64,000 nt of DNA from Vitreoscilla sp. (GTDB lineage: Bacteria; Pseudomonadota; Gammaproteobacteria; Burkholderiales; Neisseriaceae), in NCBI GenBank assembly GCA_030150505.1, contig JASLFS010000008.1:1-64000 (forward strand), in the 5' to 3' direction. The stretch's first letter is position 1. Each line of letters begins with the position of its first letter. The notes beneath the pieces were generated by a model. The model searched no databases, was not told the origin of the DNA, and saw nothing but the letters and a program-made list of their open reading frames with translations. Shown in pieces: positions 35,812 to 44,499 of this stretch. A program made the translations under genes and the position numbers.

Positions 35812-36743
35812 TGAATACAACTACTGACTTTACCAGTAACTTTTGGAACATTTACATTGCGGCCATTATCGTACTCAGTTTTGTTGGTTTAATTTGGCTA
35901 TTGTTCTCACAAAACAAGGCAAAAACCAATAAATCTGGTCAAAGCGATACCATGGGTCACTCTTGGGATGGCATTGAAGAATACAATAACCCACTACCTC
36001 GCTGGTGGTTCTATCTATTCATCATTACCATGGTATTTGGAGCAGCGTACTTTGTACTTTATCCAGGATTTGGTGATTACAAAGGTCAATTAAAATGGAC
36101 CAGTAAGAACCAATATGAAAAAGAAGTTGAAAAAGCCAATAACGAATATGCACATATTTATGCTAAATTCGCCAAAATGCCAATTCAACAAGTAGCAGCA
36201 GATCCTCAAGCACAACGTATTGGTCAAAACTTGTTCAATACATACTGTATTCAGTGCCACGGTTCTGATGCAAAAGGTAACAAAGGCTTCCCTAACCTAA
36301 CAGATAATGACTGGTTATGGGGCGGCTCTCCAGAGCAAATCCATGAAACCATTCAAGATGGTCGTTTAGGTGTAATGGATGCATGGGGACCAGTACTAGG
36401 TGAAGAGCGTGTTAAAGACGTTGCTCACTATGTTATGTCTCTTTCAGGTAAAGCTCACAATGAAAATCGTGCTGAGCGCGGTAAAGACTTATTCTTAGGC
36501 GCACCTGCAAACTGCTACACTTGTCATGGAGAAGATGGCAAGGGCATTATTGGTATGGCACCAAACCTAACTGATGAAACATGGTTATGGGGTGGTTCAG
36601 AAAAAGCTATTATTGAAACCATTACCAATGGTCGCCGCAACCAAATGCCTTCATGGGAAAGATTCCTAGATGAAGACAAGCTACACATTATGACTGCATA
36701 TGTTTGGGGGTTATCTAATAACTCAAAACAAGCAGAAAAATAA
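35811..36743 (+). CDS. ccoP: cbb3 oxidase subunit III CcoP (di-haem c)
   Basis: A 310-residue protein: TM at about 10-32, a conserved loop with GHSWDGIEEYNNPLPRWW, a second TM, then two cytochrome c domains with CIQCH and CYTCH haem sites, each followed by the Met-containing ligand region. It is the di-haem form; some pathogenic Neisseria have a third haem domain, absent here. Terminator at 36757. Confidence 0.97.
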   Translation: MNTTTDFTSNFWNIYIAAIIVLSFVGLIWLLFSQNKAKTNKSGQSDTMGHSWDGIEEYNNPLPRWWFYLFIITMVFGAAYFVLYPGFGDYKGQLKWTSKNQYEKEVEKANNEYAHIYAKFAKMPIQQVAADPQAQRIGQNLFNTYCIQCHGSDAKGNKGFPNLTDNDWLWGGSPEQIHETIQDGRLGVMDAWGPVLGEERVKDVAHYVMSLSGKAHNENRAERGKDLFLGAPANCYTCHGEDGKGIIGMAPNLTDETWLWGGSEKAIIETITNGRRNQMPSWERFLDEDKLHIMTAYVWGLSNNSKQAEK

Positions 36744-36756
36744 TCTAGCTGAAAAG

Positions 36757-36784
36757 AAAACCCAGTTTTAAACTGGGTTTTTTT
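36757..36784 (+). terminator. Terminator of ccoNOQP
   Basis: Stem AAAACCCAGTTT / AAACTGGGTTTT plus T run, 14 bp after the ccoP stop; it separates ccoNOQP from ccoGH. Confidence 0.9.
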
Positions 36785-36878
36785 ATATTGTTTAATGGCT
36801 CTTTTATAAAATACACAATATTAACTGCGACATTTTGTCGCACCCTCAGTTGCATCAATAATCACCCAACCCTTTTAT

Positions 36879-36887
36879 TGTTATAAT
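36879..36887 (+). promoter_or_regulatory. Candidate extended -10 promoter of ccoGH
   Basis: TGTTATAAT is a perfect extended -10 element about 95 bp before the ccoG start. No clear -35 is present. With the terminator at 36757 this suggests that ccoGH is transcribed separately from ccoNOQP. Confidence 0.5.
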
Positions 36888-36981
36888 TACACCTATAAAC
36901 ACATAGAAACCTTGGTGCTAAACATCTAACTAAGATGAGTAACCATATTTATGATTGAGTGAATAATAAGGGAAAGCTCTC

Positions 36982-38397
36982 ATGACACAATCGAAAACAC
37001 CACAGGATAAAAATGAACAAGTTATAAACTTGTATCAATCCAACAAGAGAATTCATCCTAAACTTGCCAAAGGGCGATTTGCCAATTGGCGAATTTTTGC
37101 AGTTTTAATAACACAATTAGTATTCTTTGTCATACCATGGTTTAACTTTGATAACAGACAAGCAATCTTATTTGATATTCCTGAGCGCCATTTTTATATC
37201 TTTAATATCATCCTATTACCAAATGATTTAATTTACCTCACTGGTTTACTATTAATTTGTGCATTTGGCCTATTCTGGTGGACCACAATTGCAGGTCGTT
37301 TGTGGTGCGGTTATGCCTGCCCACAAACGGTATATACTGAAATCATGCTATGGATTGATCACTTCTTTGAAGGTGATCGTAACAAACGCATGAAATTAGA
37401 AAAATCAAAATGGAATGCATACAAAATTCGTGTCAAAGGCACTAAATATCTATTTATCTTCTTATTTTGTGCATGGACAGGTCTAACATTCGTTGGCTGG
37501 TTCTCCCCTATCCGCGAATTATTCCAAAATTTACTGCATTTAAATCTATCTGGTGCCCAATGGTTTACCATGATTTTTTATGGCTTTGTAACATTCCTAT
37601 TTGCACACATCATGCGTGAGCAAGTATGTAAATACATGTGCCCATATGCTCGCTTCCAAAGTGCCATGTTTGATAAAGACACATTGATTATTTCTTACGA
37701 CGAAAAACGTGGCGAACCTCGTGGTGCTCGTAGAAAAGGACAAGAAGCTGAGAAATTAGGCGACTGTATTAATTGTACTTTATGCGTTCAAGTGTGCCCT
37801 GTTGGCATTGATATTCGTGATGGCCTGCAGTATGAATGTATTGGTTGTGCTGCATGTATTGATGCTTGTGATGAAGTAATGGATAAAATTGGCGAACCAC
37901 GTGGTTTAATTCGCTACACAACTGAAGCAGCATTAGAGAAAGAATACCCAGAATCACATATTATTAAACGATTGGCTCGTCCAAGAGTCTTAGGATATGG
38001 TCTGGTTCTATTCGCTGTTATCATTGCCTTAATTACTAGCTTATTTATGCGAGATACATTACGTGTTGATATTATTAAAGACCGTGGTGTAATGGTTCGT
38101 GAAAATAAACAAGGCTGGCTAGAAAACGCTTATAATTTACGCTTACTAAATTCAGATATCAAACCATTGACTATCAATGCAAAAGTAGAGGGATTTGAAG
38201 ATATTATGCTAACAGGTCTGACTCCAGATTTTGAAGTTCCTGCTGGCGAAACCTTAACCATCCCTGTTCAAGTTTCAACTATTCCTGAATATGCAGATAA
38301 AGGTAGCCATCCAATTGTATTCACCTTTACCTACAAAACTTCAGATGGAGAAACTGTTAAAACCTTGCAAGAGAAAGCAATCTTTATTGGAGAGTAA
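36982..38397 (+). CDS. ccoG: CcoG/RdxA/FixG cupric reductase for cbb3 assembly
   Basis: A 471-residue inner-membrane iron-sulfur protein that reduces Cu(II) for insertion into CcoN. It has five TM segments, the CGYACPQT motif after TM3 and VCKYMCPYARFQ. Two [4Fe-4S] ferredoxin motifs follow, CINCTLCVQVCPVGIDIRD and CIGCAACIDACDE. The C-terminal periplasmic Ig-like domain is complete. Next to ccoH; the usual ccoI copper ATPase and ccoS are not in this window. Confidence 0.95.
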   Translation: MTQSKTPQDKNEQVINLYQSNKRIHPKLAKGRFANWRIFAVLITQLVFFVIPWFNFDNRQAILFDIPERHFYIFNIILLPNDLIYLTGLLLICAFGLFWWTTIAGRLWCGYACPQTVYTEIMLWIDHFFEGDRNKRMKLEKSKWNAYKIRVKGTKYLFIFLFCAWTGLTFVGWFSPIRELFQNLLHLNLSGAQWFTMIFYGFVTFLFAHIMREQVCKYMCPYARFQSAMFDKDTLIISYDEKRGEPRGARRKGQEAEKLGDCINCTLCVQVCPVGIDIRDGLQYECIGCAACIDACDEVMDKIGEPRGLIRYTTEAALEKEYPESHIIKRLARPRVLGYGLVLFAVIIALITSLFMRDTLRVDIIKDRGVMVRENKQGWLENAYNLRLLNSDIKPLTINAKVEGFEDIMLTGLTPDFEVPAGETLTIPVQVSTIPEYADKGSHPIVFTFTYKTSDGETVKTLQEKAIFIGE

Positions 38398-38402
38398 TAC
38401 CC

Positions 38403-38954
38403 GTGAATCAAACAGTTAATCCATCGCAAAAAAATGACAGCAAACCTTGGTATCAAGAACCATGGCCTTGGTTCTTGATGATCGGCCCAGCCATCGTTGT
38501 TGTTGCAGGCTTCCTAACATACTACATCGCAGTCACATATAAAGATGATTTGGTTGTTGATGATTATTATTTAGAAGGCAAAAATATTGAGTTACTCTTA
38601 GAGCGTGACCAATTAGCTATGGATCAACACATGGGTGCACAAATTGTGATGAATGATAGCAATAATCAACTAAGAGCCTTCATGAAATCAGATGTTCCTC
38701 AAAATGAAGATTTGACTATTAGCTTTATTCATCCAACCAAAGGTGGTTTAGATCAAACAATTGATCTAAAACTTGTGGATAAAAATGCACAAATGTATGA
38801 AGCAGAGCTTCATACATTACCTAAAATCAATAATTGGCTTGTGGTGATTGAAAACAAAGATAAAACCTGGCGCATTCAAGATAAATGGATTGTTAGTCAA
38901 GGCAATGCATTCGACCTCACCCCTGCTCGAGAAGCAATTACTGAGCAAAAATGA
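38403..38954 (+). CDS. ccoH: CcoH/FixH cbb3 assembly protein
   Basis: A 183-residue single-span protein: TM at about 23-45 (WFLMIGPAIVVVAGFLTYY) followed by a periplasmic domain with VVDDYYLEGKNIE, the signature of FixH. It is needed for stable assembly of cbb3 oxidase. Translation starts at GTG five bases after ccoG, so it is probably coupled. Confidence 0.92.
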   Translation: MNQTVNPSQKNDSKPWYQEPWPWFLMIGPAIVVVAGFLTYYIAVTYKDDLVVDDYYLEGKNIELLLERDQLAMDQHMGAQIVMNDSNNQLRAFMKSDVPQNEDLTISFIHPTKGGLDQTIDLKLVDKNAQMYEAELHTLPKINNWLVVIENKDKTWRIQDKWIVSQGNAFDLTPAREAITEQK

Positions 38955-39044
38955 GTAACAGTCGTTGTATAATAAGCATGATTACGCTACATTATTACAA
39001 CGACTTTTTTGCTTATTAAAATATAATTTTTGGAGACCAAAACG

Positions 39045-41318
39045 ATGGATGAGTTAATAAGGGAAGCTGCCCTTAACTTCCATGAGTTCCCTCAGCCTGG
39101 AAAAATTCAGGTTGCGCCAACGAAACCACTTGCAACACAGTATGATTTATCTTTAGCCTACTCTCCAGGCGTAGCTGCACCTTGTATGGAAATCTACAAT
39201 GATCCATTAGCAGCTTATAAATACACCGCTCGTGGTAACTTAGTAGCAGTTATTTCAAATGGTACGGCTGTACTTGGCCTTGGCAACATTGGTGCATTAG
39301 CTGGTAAACCAGTAATGGAAGGCAAAGGCGTATTATTTAAGAAATTTGCAGGCATTGATGTTTTTGATATTGAAGTTAATGAAACCGATCCTGATAAATT
39401 AGTTGAAATCATCGCATCATTAGAACCAACTTTTGGTGGTATTAACTTAGAAGATATTAAAGCGCCAGAATGCTTTTATATTGAAAAAAAACTACGTGAA
39501 CGTTCTAAAATTCCTGTATTCCATGATGACCAACATGGCACAGCCATCATCACGGCTGCTGCAATTATCAACGGCTTACGTGTTGTTGATAAAAAAATTG
39601 AAGATGTTAAATTGGTATGTTCAGGTGCCGGTGCCGCAGCTATTGCTTGTCTAGAGCTATTGGTTAGCTTAGGCATGAGCCGTCAAAACATTACCGTTTG
39701 CGACTCTCGTGGTGTGATATACAAAAACCGCGATGACCAAATGGATGAAACTAAAAAAGCTTTTGCTATCGATGACAACGGTCAACGTAAATTAGCAGAT
39801 GCTGTTAATGATAAAGATATCTTCCTAGGTTTATCAGGTCCAAACGTGCTAAGTGTTGATATGCTTAACACCATGAACAAAGATCCATTGATTTTTGCAC
39901 TAGCAAACCCTACTCCTGAAATTTGGCCACCAGAGGCTCGTGCAGCACGCCCTGATGCGATTATCGGTACTGGTCGTTCAGACTTCCCAAATCAAATTAA
40001 CAACGTTTTATGCTTCCCATTTATCTTCCGTGGTGCACTAGATGTTGGTGCAACAACCATTAATGAAGAAATGAAAATTGCCTGCGTGAATGCCATTGCT
40101 GAACTAGCTATGGAAGAACCAGACGATGCTGTTGCAATGGCTTACCGTGATGAAGGCTTAAGTTTTGGACGTGAATACCTCATTCCTAAACCATTTGATC
40201 CGCGCCTAATCGTTCGCATTGCTCCTGCTGTAGCAAAAGCCGCTATTGCATCTGGCGTTGCAACACGTCCTATTCAAGACTTCAATGAATATATTGAAAA
40301 ACTGAATCAATTCGTTTACAAATCAAATTTATTCATGAAGCCTATTTTTAGCCAAGCTAAAAAAGAGATTAAACGCATTGTACTATGTGAAGGCGAAGAT
40401 GAACGTGTATTGCATGCAACTCAACACATTGTTTCTCAAAAATTAGCATTCCCTGTTCTCATTGGTCGTCCAAGCGTTATTGAAATGCGAATTCGTAAAC
40501 TTGGATTAACAATTCAAGCTGGTAAAGACTTTGAATTGGTTAACAACGAAAATGACCCACGCTATCGTGATTATTGGGAAGAATACCATCAAATCATGAA
40601 ACGCCAAGGTGTTACTGAAGCCATTGCAAAACGCCGTGTCATTGGCAATGCAACCTTAATTGGTGCACTAATGGTGCGTCGTGGTGATGCTGATGCATTG
40701 ATTTGCGGCACAATGGGTACTTATCAAGAACATTTCAAAATCTTAGATAAAATTATTGGTTACAATAATCCAGAGCAAATTGCAGGCGCAATGAATGCCT
40801 TGATTATGACTACTCATAACGTATTTATTACAGACACGTACGTTAATGAACAGCCAAATGCTCAGCAATTAGCCAAAATCACAGAAATGGCAACTGCAGA
40901 AATGCGTCGCTTTGGTATTGAACCTAAAGTAGCATTACTTTCAAATTCAAATTTTGGCTCAATTCCAAACGAGCACAGTCAGCGTATGACTAAGGCATTA
41001 GAAATTGTACGTGAGCGTATTCCTGATTTAGAAATTGATGGTGAAATGCAAGGTGACACTGCTTTAGTGGAAGACTTACGCAAACAAGTATTACCAGATA
41101 GCACATTAAAAGGCTCAGCAAATCTACTGGTTATGCCTAGTGTTGAAACTGCGAATATCAGTTATAACCTATTGCGTGTTTCTGCTGCTGATGGCGTGAC
41201 CATTGGTCCGATTCTAATGGGTATGGCTAAACCAGTTCATATCTTAACGCCAATTTCATCAGTTCGCCGTATTATCAATATGGTTGCATTGGCTGCCGCT
41301 GAAGCACAGCGTCATTAA
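39045..41318 (+). CDS. maeB: NADP-dependent malic enzyme MaeB with PTA-like domain
   Basis: A 757-residue enzyme decarboxylating malate to pyruvate with NADP. The N-terminal malic domain has YSPGVAAPC, EDIKAPECF and HDDQHGTAI, followed by the NAD-binding domain with SGAGAAAIACLELL. The last 330 residues resemble phosphotransacetylase (LCEGEDERVLHATQHI), regarded as a regulatory acetyl-CoA-sensing module. The ATG at 39045 follows TGGAG; the TTG 15 bp earlier is not a convincing start. Confidence 0.95.
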   Translation: MDELIREAALNFHEFPQPGKIQVAPTKPLATQYDLSLAYSPGVAAPCMEIYNDPLAAYKYTARGNLVAVISNGTAVLGLGNIGALAGKPVMEGKGVLFKKFAGIDVFDIEVNETDPDKLVEIIASLEPTFGGINLEDIKAPECFYIEKKLRERSKIPVFHDDQHGTAIITAAAIINGLRVVDKKIEDVKLVCSGAGAAAIACLELLVSLGMSRQNITVCDSRGVIYKNRDDQMDETKKAFAIDDNGQRKLADAVNDKDIFLGLSGPNVLSVDMLNTMNKDPLIFALANPTPEIWPPEARAARPDAIIGTGRSDFPNQINNVLCFPFIFRGALDVGATTINEEMKIACVNAIAELAMEEPDDAVAMAYRDEGLSFGREYLIPKPFDPRLIVRIAPAVAKAAIASGVATRPIQDFNEYIEKLNQFVYKSNLFMKPIFSQAKKEIKRIVLCEGEDERVLHATQHIVSQKLAFPVLIGRPSVIEMRIRKLGLTIQAGKDFELVNNENDPRYRDYWEEYHQIMKRQGVTEAIAKRRVIGNATLIGALMVRRGDADALICGTMGTYQEHFKILDKIIGYNNPEQIAGAMNALIMTTHNVFITDTYVNEQPNAQQLAKITEMATAEMRRFGIEPKVALLSNSNFGSIPNEHSQRMTKALEIVRERIPDLEIDGEMQGDTALVEDLRKQVLPDSTLKGSANLLVMPSVETANISYNLLRVSAADGVTIGPILMGMAKPVHILTPISSVRRIINMVALAAAEAQRH

Positions 41319-41331
41319 TCAGTCATTTTAT

Positions 41332-41362
41332 CAATAGGCTACTTTTTAGTAGCCTATTTTTT
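41332..41362 (+). terminator. Terminator between maeB and the NRK-like gene
   Basis: Stem AATAGGCTACT / AGTAGCCTATT with TTTT loop and trailing T run; the genes are convergent. Confidence 0.88.
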
Positions 41363-41366
41363 ATAG

Positions 41367-41903
41367 CTAAAATAAATATTTTGTTATTAAATCTTGTCGA
41401 TGCTGATAATCTCCATCCAAAATGCTATAAGATAATTGATTATCATCTAATAATTTTTTACACAACTGAAAAAAAACATTTCGAGCCTCAAAATCAGGCT
41501 GGCAACGCTGCTTATCCTCTTGCCATTGCATCATGGCTGGGGAACCTAAAAAATAATGTCCATGCTGACCATTTTTCCAAGCTTCTACAATCCAATCATC
41601 AACAACATTAAATAACGATAAACTCCAGGCAATGTTGCTCAACAGATTACTATCCAAAATCAAATAAGTAGCCTGCTTCTGCCATGCTTCGAATTCTTGT
41701 TCTAGCTGCCCTTTTGCAATATTCATGACATCAGTTAAATCCGTATCCACACCATATTTTTCACAATAAATTCTCGTATATTCTGGCAGCCAAATACTGT
41801 TTGGCAATTGATTATGTAGCCATAATGATAATGATGTTTTGCCACAAGACTCAGGGCCAACAAACACCACTTGCTTTGTTATTGTCATACGCATTACACT
41901 CAT
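41367..41903 (-). CDS. NadR-type ribosylnicotinamide kinase-like ATPase
   Basis: A 178-residue P-loop protein. Walker A is VVFVGPESCGKTSLSLWL, followed by NSIWLPEYTRIYCEKYG and LILDSNLL; these blocks match the C-terminal kinase domain of NadR. The adenylyltransferase and HTH domains of full NadR are absent, so it is a stand-alone module, probably acting on nicotinamide riboside or a related nucleoside. Start uncertain among three ATGs (41903, 41894, 41888). Confidence 0.75.
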   Translation of the reverse strand: MSVMRMTITKQVVFVGPESCGKTSLSLWLHNQLPNSIWLPEYTRIYCEKYGVDTDLTDVMNIAKGQLEQEFEAWQKQATYLILDSNLLSNIAWSLSLFNVVDDWIVEAWKNGQHGHYFLGSPAMMQWQEDKQRCQPDFEARNVFFQLCKKLLDDNQLSYSILDGDYQHRQDLITKYLF

Positions 41904-41959
41904 GATATTAAAAATAATTTAACCACAATATATTTAAATTTTTATAGAGCCAGTTATTC

Positions 41960-42385
41960 ATGTCATTTTGCCCATTATGCCAAACCACAAATGAACATAT
42001 TTTATATTCAAATGATGTTCTTCGTATTATCCATACCAATGAAAACCCTCTAATTCCTGGTTTTTGCCGTGTTATATGGAATAAACACATCGCCGAAATG
42101 AGCGATTTATCAGAGGCAGAACAACAAGTATTATGGCATTGGGTAACAAAGCTTGAATTAGCCATGCGCCAAATTTTACAGCCAAAAAAAATAAACCTAG
42201 CTAGTTTTGGTACTATGGTCCCTCATTTACATTGGCATGTGATTGCCCGCTTTGAAGACGATGCATATTATCCAGCATCTATTTGGTCAAATCAGCACCA
42301 TCAAAACCCTCAACAGCTACCCGAAAACTGGCTAGAAGATGTTTGTAAATTACTCAATCAGTCTCATGAAGAAAGAAATCAATGA
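41960..42385 (+). CDS. HIT-family nucleotide-binding protein
   Basis: A 141-residue histidine-triad protein: FCPLC...NEHILYSNDVLRII at the start and PHLHWHVIARF with the triad His residues at about 93-97. Members hydrolyse or transfer AMP from nucleotide conjugates. Its stop overlaps the LdcA start as ATGA, so the two are translationally coupled. Confidence 0.88.
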   Translation: MSFCPLCQTTNEHILYSNDVLRIIHTNENPLIPGFCRVIWNKHIAEMSDLSEAEQQVLWHWVTKLELAMRQILQPKKINLASFGTMVPHLHWHVIARFEDDAYYPASIWSNQHHQNPQQLPENWLEDVCKLLNQSHEERNQ

Positions 42386-43560
42386 ACAAACTATTTAACT
42401 TACCAAAGATTAACCGTCGCCAAGCGCTAAGAGCAGGCTTAGCTACCGCTGGCACTGGTTTATTACAAGCTTGTGCGAGTAATTCAACGGGCAAGAGCGT
42501 AGAACCTGTTAACCGCCCAACAAAACTACCTACCAATACCCAAAACAAAGGTAGCATTGATTTACGCCTATTTGCGCCATCTGGATTCTTACCTGATGCC
42601 AATCAAAGTAACTTAGCTATTTCACGTTTATACCAAGCTGGATTTAATGTAACAAACCAAGATGCTGCTTTTCGTCGCTATCTGCGTTTTGCTGGTACTG
42701 ATAACCAGCGTATTCTTGATTTACAAGCCGTTGCCAATGGGCAAGTAAAAACGCCAAAAGTGTTATTAGCTTGCCGTGGTGGCTATGGTGCGATTCGCTT
42801 ACTGCCTCATATTAACTTCGAACAACTTGGTGCTCGAATGAAAGATGCCCAAACATTGTTAATGGGTTATAGCGATGTTAGTGCCATTCAACTAGCATTA
42901 CTAGCAAAAAGCAATATGCCTAGTTTTGCTGCACCCATGTTATATAGCGAATTTGGCCGACAAACTCTTGATATTTATTCAATGCAAAGCTTCATTGAAG
43001 CAACCACTCAGACAAATAACACTCTGCATATCATGAGCATGCAAAGCCGATCGGCTAACATCAGCGGCACCTTCTGGGGCGGCAACTTAACCGTTTTAGC
43101 CTCACTAGTTGGAACAGATTACATGCCTAATATCAAAGGTGGCATCTTGTTTATTGAGGATGTTAATGAACAACCTTACCAAATTGAGCGACACTTACAG
43201 TCTTTACATTTAGCAGGCGTATTAAAAAATCAGCAAGCTATTGTATTGGGAAACTTTAATATGGGTAGGATCCAAGATGCTTATGATTCTAACTACACAT
43301 TAAGCAGTGTTGCCAATACCATTAGCCAAGTTGCAAAAATTCCAGTATTTACTGATTTCCCATTTGGACACATCACCAGCAAAACAACAATGCCACTGGG
43401 TGCACATGCTAATTTACGCCCATTATCTGGCGGTGGATATAGCATTGAATTTAGCGAATATCCAACATTAAATGCTTCTCAACTATCACTAGATGCCTTA
43501 CTACCTCCACCTCCTCCAGTGGAAATTGAAGATGGCTTTAGCCTTGATAGCTTTATATAA
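42382..43560 (+). CDS. ldcA: LD-carboxypeptidase LdcA (S66), predicted Tat lipoprotein
   Basis: A 392-residue murein recycling enzyme removing the terminal D-Ala from L,D-tetrapeptides. The catalytic Ser is in LLMGYSDVSAIQL, Glu in LFIEDVNEQPYQIERHL and His in FPFGHITSK. The N-terminus has Arg12-Arg13 (NRRQALRAG) before a hydrophobic stretch and lipobox LLQAC with Cys31, so Tat export with lipid anchoring is likely. This contrasts with the cytosolic E. coli enzyme but agrees with periplasmic neisserial LdcA. Confidence 0.88.
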   Translation: MNKLFNLPKINRRQALRAGLATAGTGLLQACASNSTGKSVEPVNRPTKLPTNTQNKGSIDLRLFAPSGFLPDANQSNLAISRLYQAGFNVTNQDAAFRRYLRFAGTDNQRILDLQAVANGQVKTPKVLLACRGGYGAIRLLPHINFEQLGARMKDAQTLLMGYSDVSAIQLALLAKSNMPSFAAPMLYSEFGRQTLDIYSMQSFIEATTQTNNTLHIMSMQSRSANISGTFWGGNLTVLASLVGTDYMPNIKGGILFIEDVNEQPYQIERHLQSLHLAGVLKNQQAIVLGNFNMGRIQDAYDSNYTLSSVANTISQVAKIPVFTDFPFGHITSKTTMPLGAHANLRPLSGGGYSIEFSEYPTLNASQLSLDALLPPPPPVEIEDGFSLDSFI

Positions 43561-43600
43561 AAAAATAAGCTTGGGTACAAAACCCAAGCTTATTTTTATT
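43560..43600 (+). terminator. Bidirectional terminator between ldcA and TSUP gene
   Basis: Stem AAAAATAAGCTTGGGT / ACCCAAGCTTATTTTT with a 5-nt loop. It overlaps the 3' end of the convergent TSUP gene. Confidence 0.9.
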
Positions 43601-44402
43601 TAAACCATAAACTGTAAGCCATTTGTGCAGCCATAATTAACAACATGGCAGAAAAAATGAGTTTCAATGTCCTACTGGGTAATTTATGAGCCACTTTAAC
43701 ACCAATAGGTGCGCAGGCTACTGTACCAATAGCCAATGCAACCATTCCTGGCAAGAAAACATAGCCCAATAACCCTTGCTCTAAATTAGTATGACTCCAA
43801 CCATTAACAATATATCCAATCGCTCCAGATACTGCTATTGGCCAACCTAAAGCAGAAGATGTACCAACCGCATTAATCATTGGGATATTACAATACAACA
43901 TAAATGGAATACTTAAAGAAGCGCCACCAATCCCAACCCAACTAGACAAGCAACCAATAATCGGGCCAACAATACTTAAACCCAATCTTCCAGGCAGCCC
44001 GCGACTGCCTTTTGGTTTCAAATCAAAAATAGTTTGTATAGCAATAACAACAGCAAAAATGACAAAAAAGACTTGTAAACCATGGCTTGGCAATGTTTTT
44101 GCAATTGAACTGCCAATAAACACACCTAAAACCATCCATGGTGCAAATTTAACAACCAAATCCCAATTAACTGCTTTTTTTCGATTTTGTGCGATAACGC
44201 TCGAAAAATTGGTAAAAACCATAACAGCTAAAGAAGTACCAACTGCAATGTGTTGAGTATTCTCATGAATGCCTAAAGTACTTAATAGCCACAATAAAAT
44301 TGGCACGATAATCAAACCACCACCAACACCCAACAATCCAGCGATAAATCCAGCCAAACCACCCAATAACAATACAGGTAATAAAATTGATAACTGCCAC
44401 AT
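43596..44402 (-). CDS. TSUP/TauE-SafE family membrane exporter (second copy)
   Basis: A 268-residue inner-membrane protein, eight helices, with GFIAGLLGVGGGLIIVPILL and SSWVGIGGASLSIPFML as the two half motifs. It differs clearly from the TSUP protein at 13376 and belongs to another subgroup. The start is taken at ATG 44402; the frame begins at a TTG 36 bp upstream. Substrate unknown. Confidence 0.88.
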   Translation of the reverse strand: MWQLSILLPVLLLGGLAGFIAGLLGVGGGLIIVPILLWLLSTLGIHENTQHIAVGTSLAVMVFTNFSSVIAQNRKKAVNWDLVVKFAPWMVLGVFIGSSIAKTLPSHGLQVFFVIFAVVIAIQTIFDLKPKGSRGLPGRLGLSIVGPIIGCLSSWVGIGGASLSIPFMLYCNIPMINAVGTSSALGWPIAVSGAIGYIVNGWSHTNLEQGLLGYVFLPGMVALAIGTVACAPIGVKVAHKLPSRTLKLIFSAMLLIMAAQMAYSLWFK

Positions 44403-44443
44403 GTCACTCTGCCCCTGAGTATGATTACTTGTATACAATCAAT

Positions 44444-44472
44444 AAAAAAAGCAAGACTAAGCTTGCTTTTTA
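44444..44472 (-). terminator. Terminator of the hem operon
   Basis: Stem AAAAAGCAAG / CTTGCTTTTT with a 6-nt loop, about 28 bp beyond the hemY stop on the minus strand. Confidence 0.8.
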
Positions 44473-44499
44473 ACTAATTCTAGCGAACCAATCATACAC

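Noticed and set aside
43985..44000. CCAGGCAGCCC as another DUS copy in the TSUP gene
   Set aside because: It differs from the 12-mer at two positions including the 3' edge, so it is more likely chance coding sequence.
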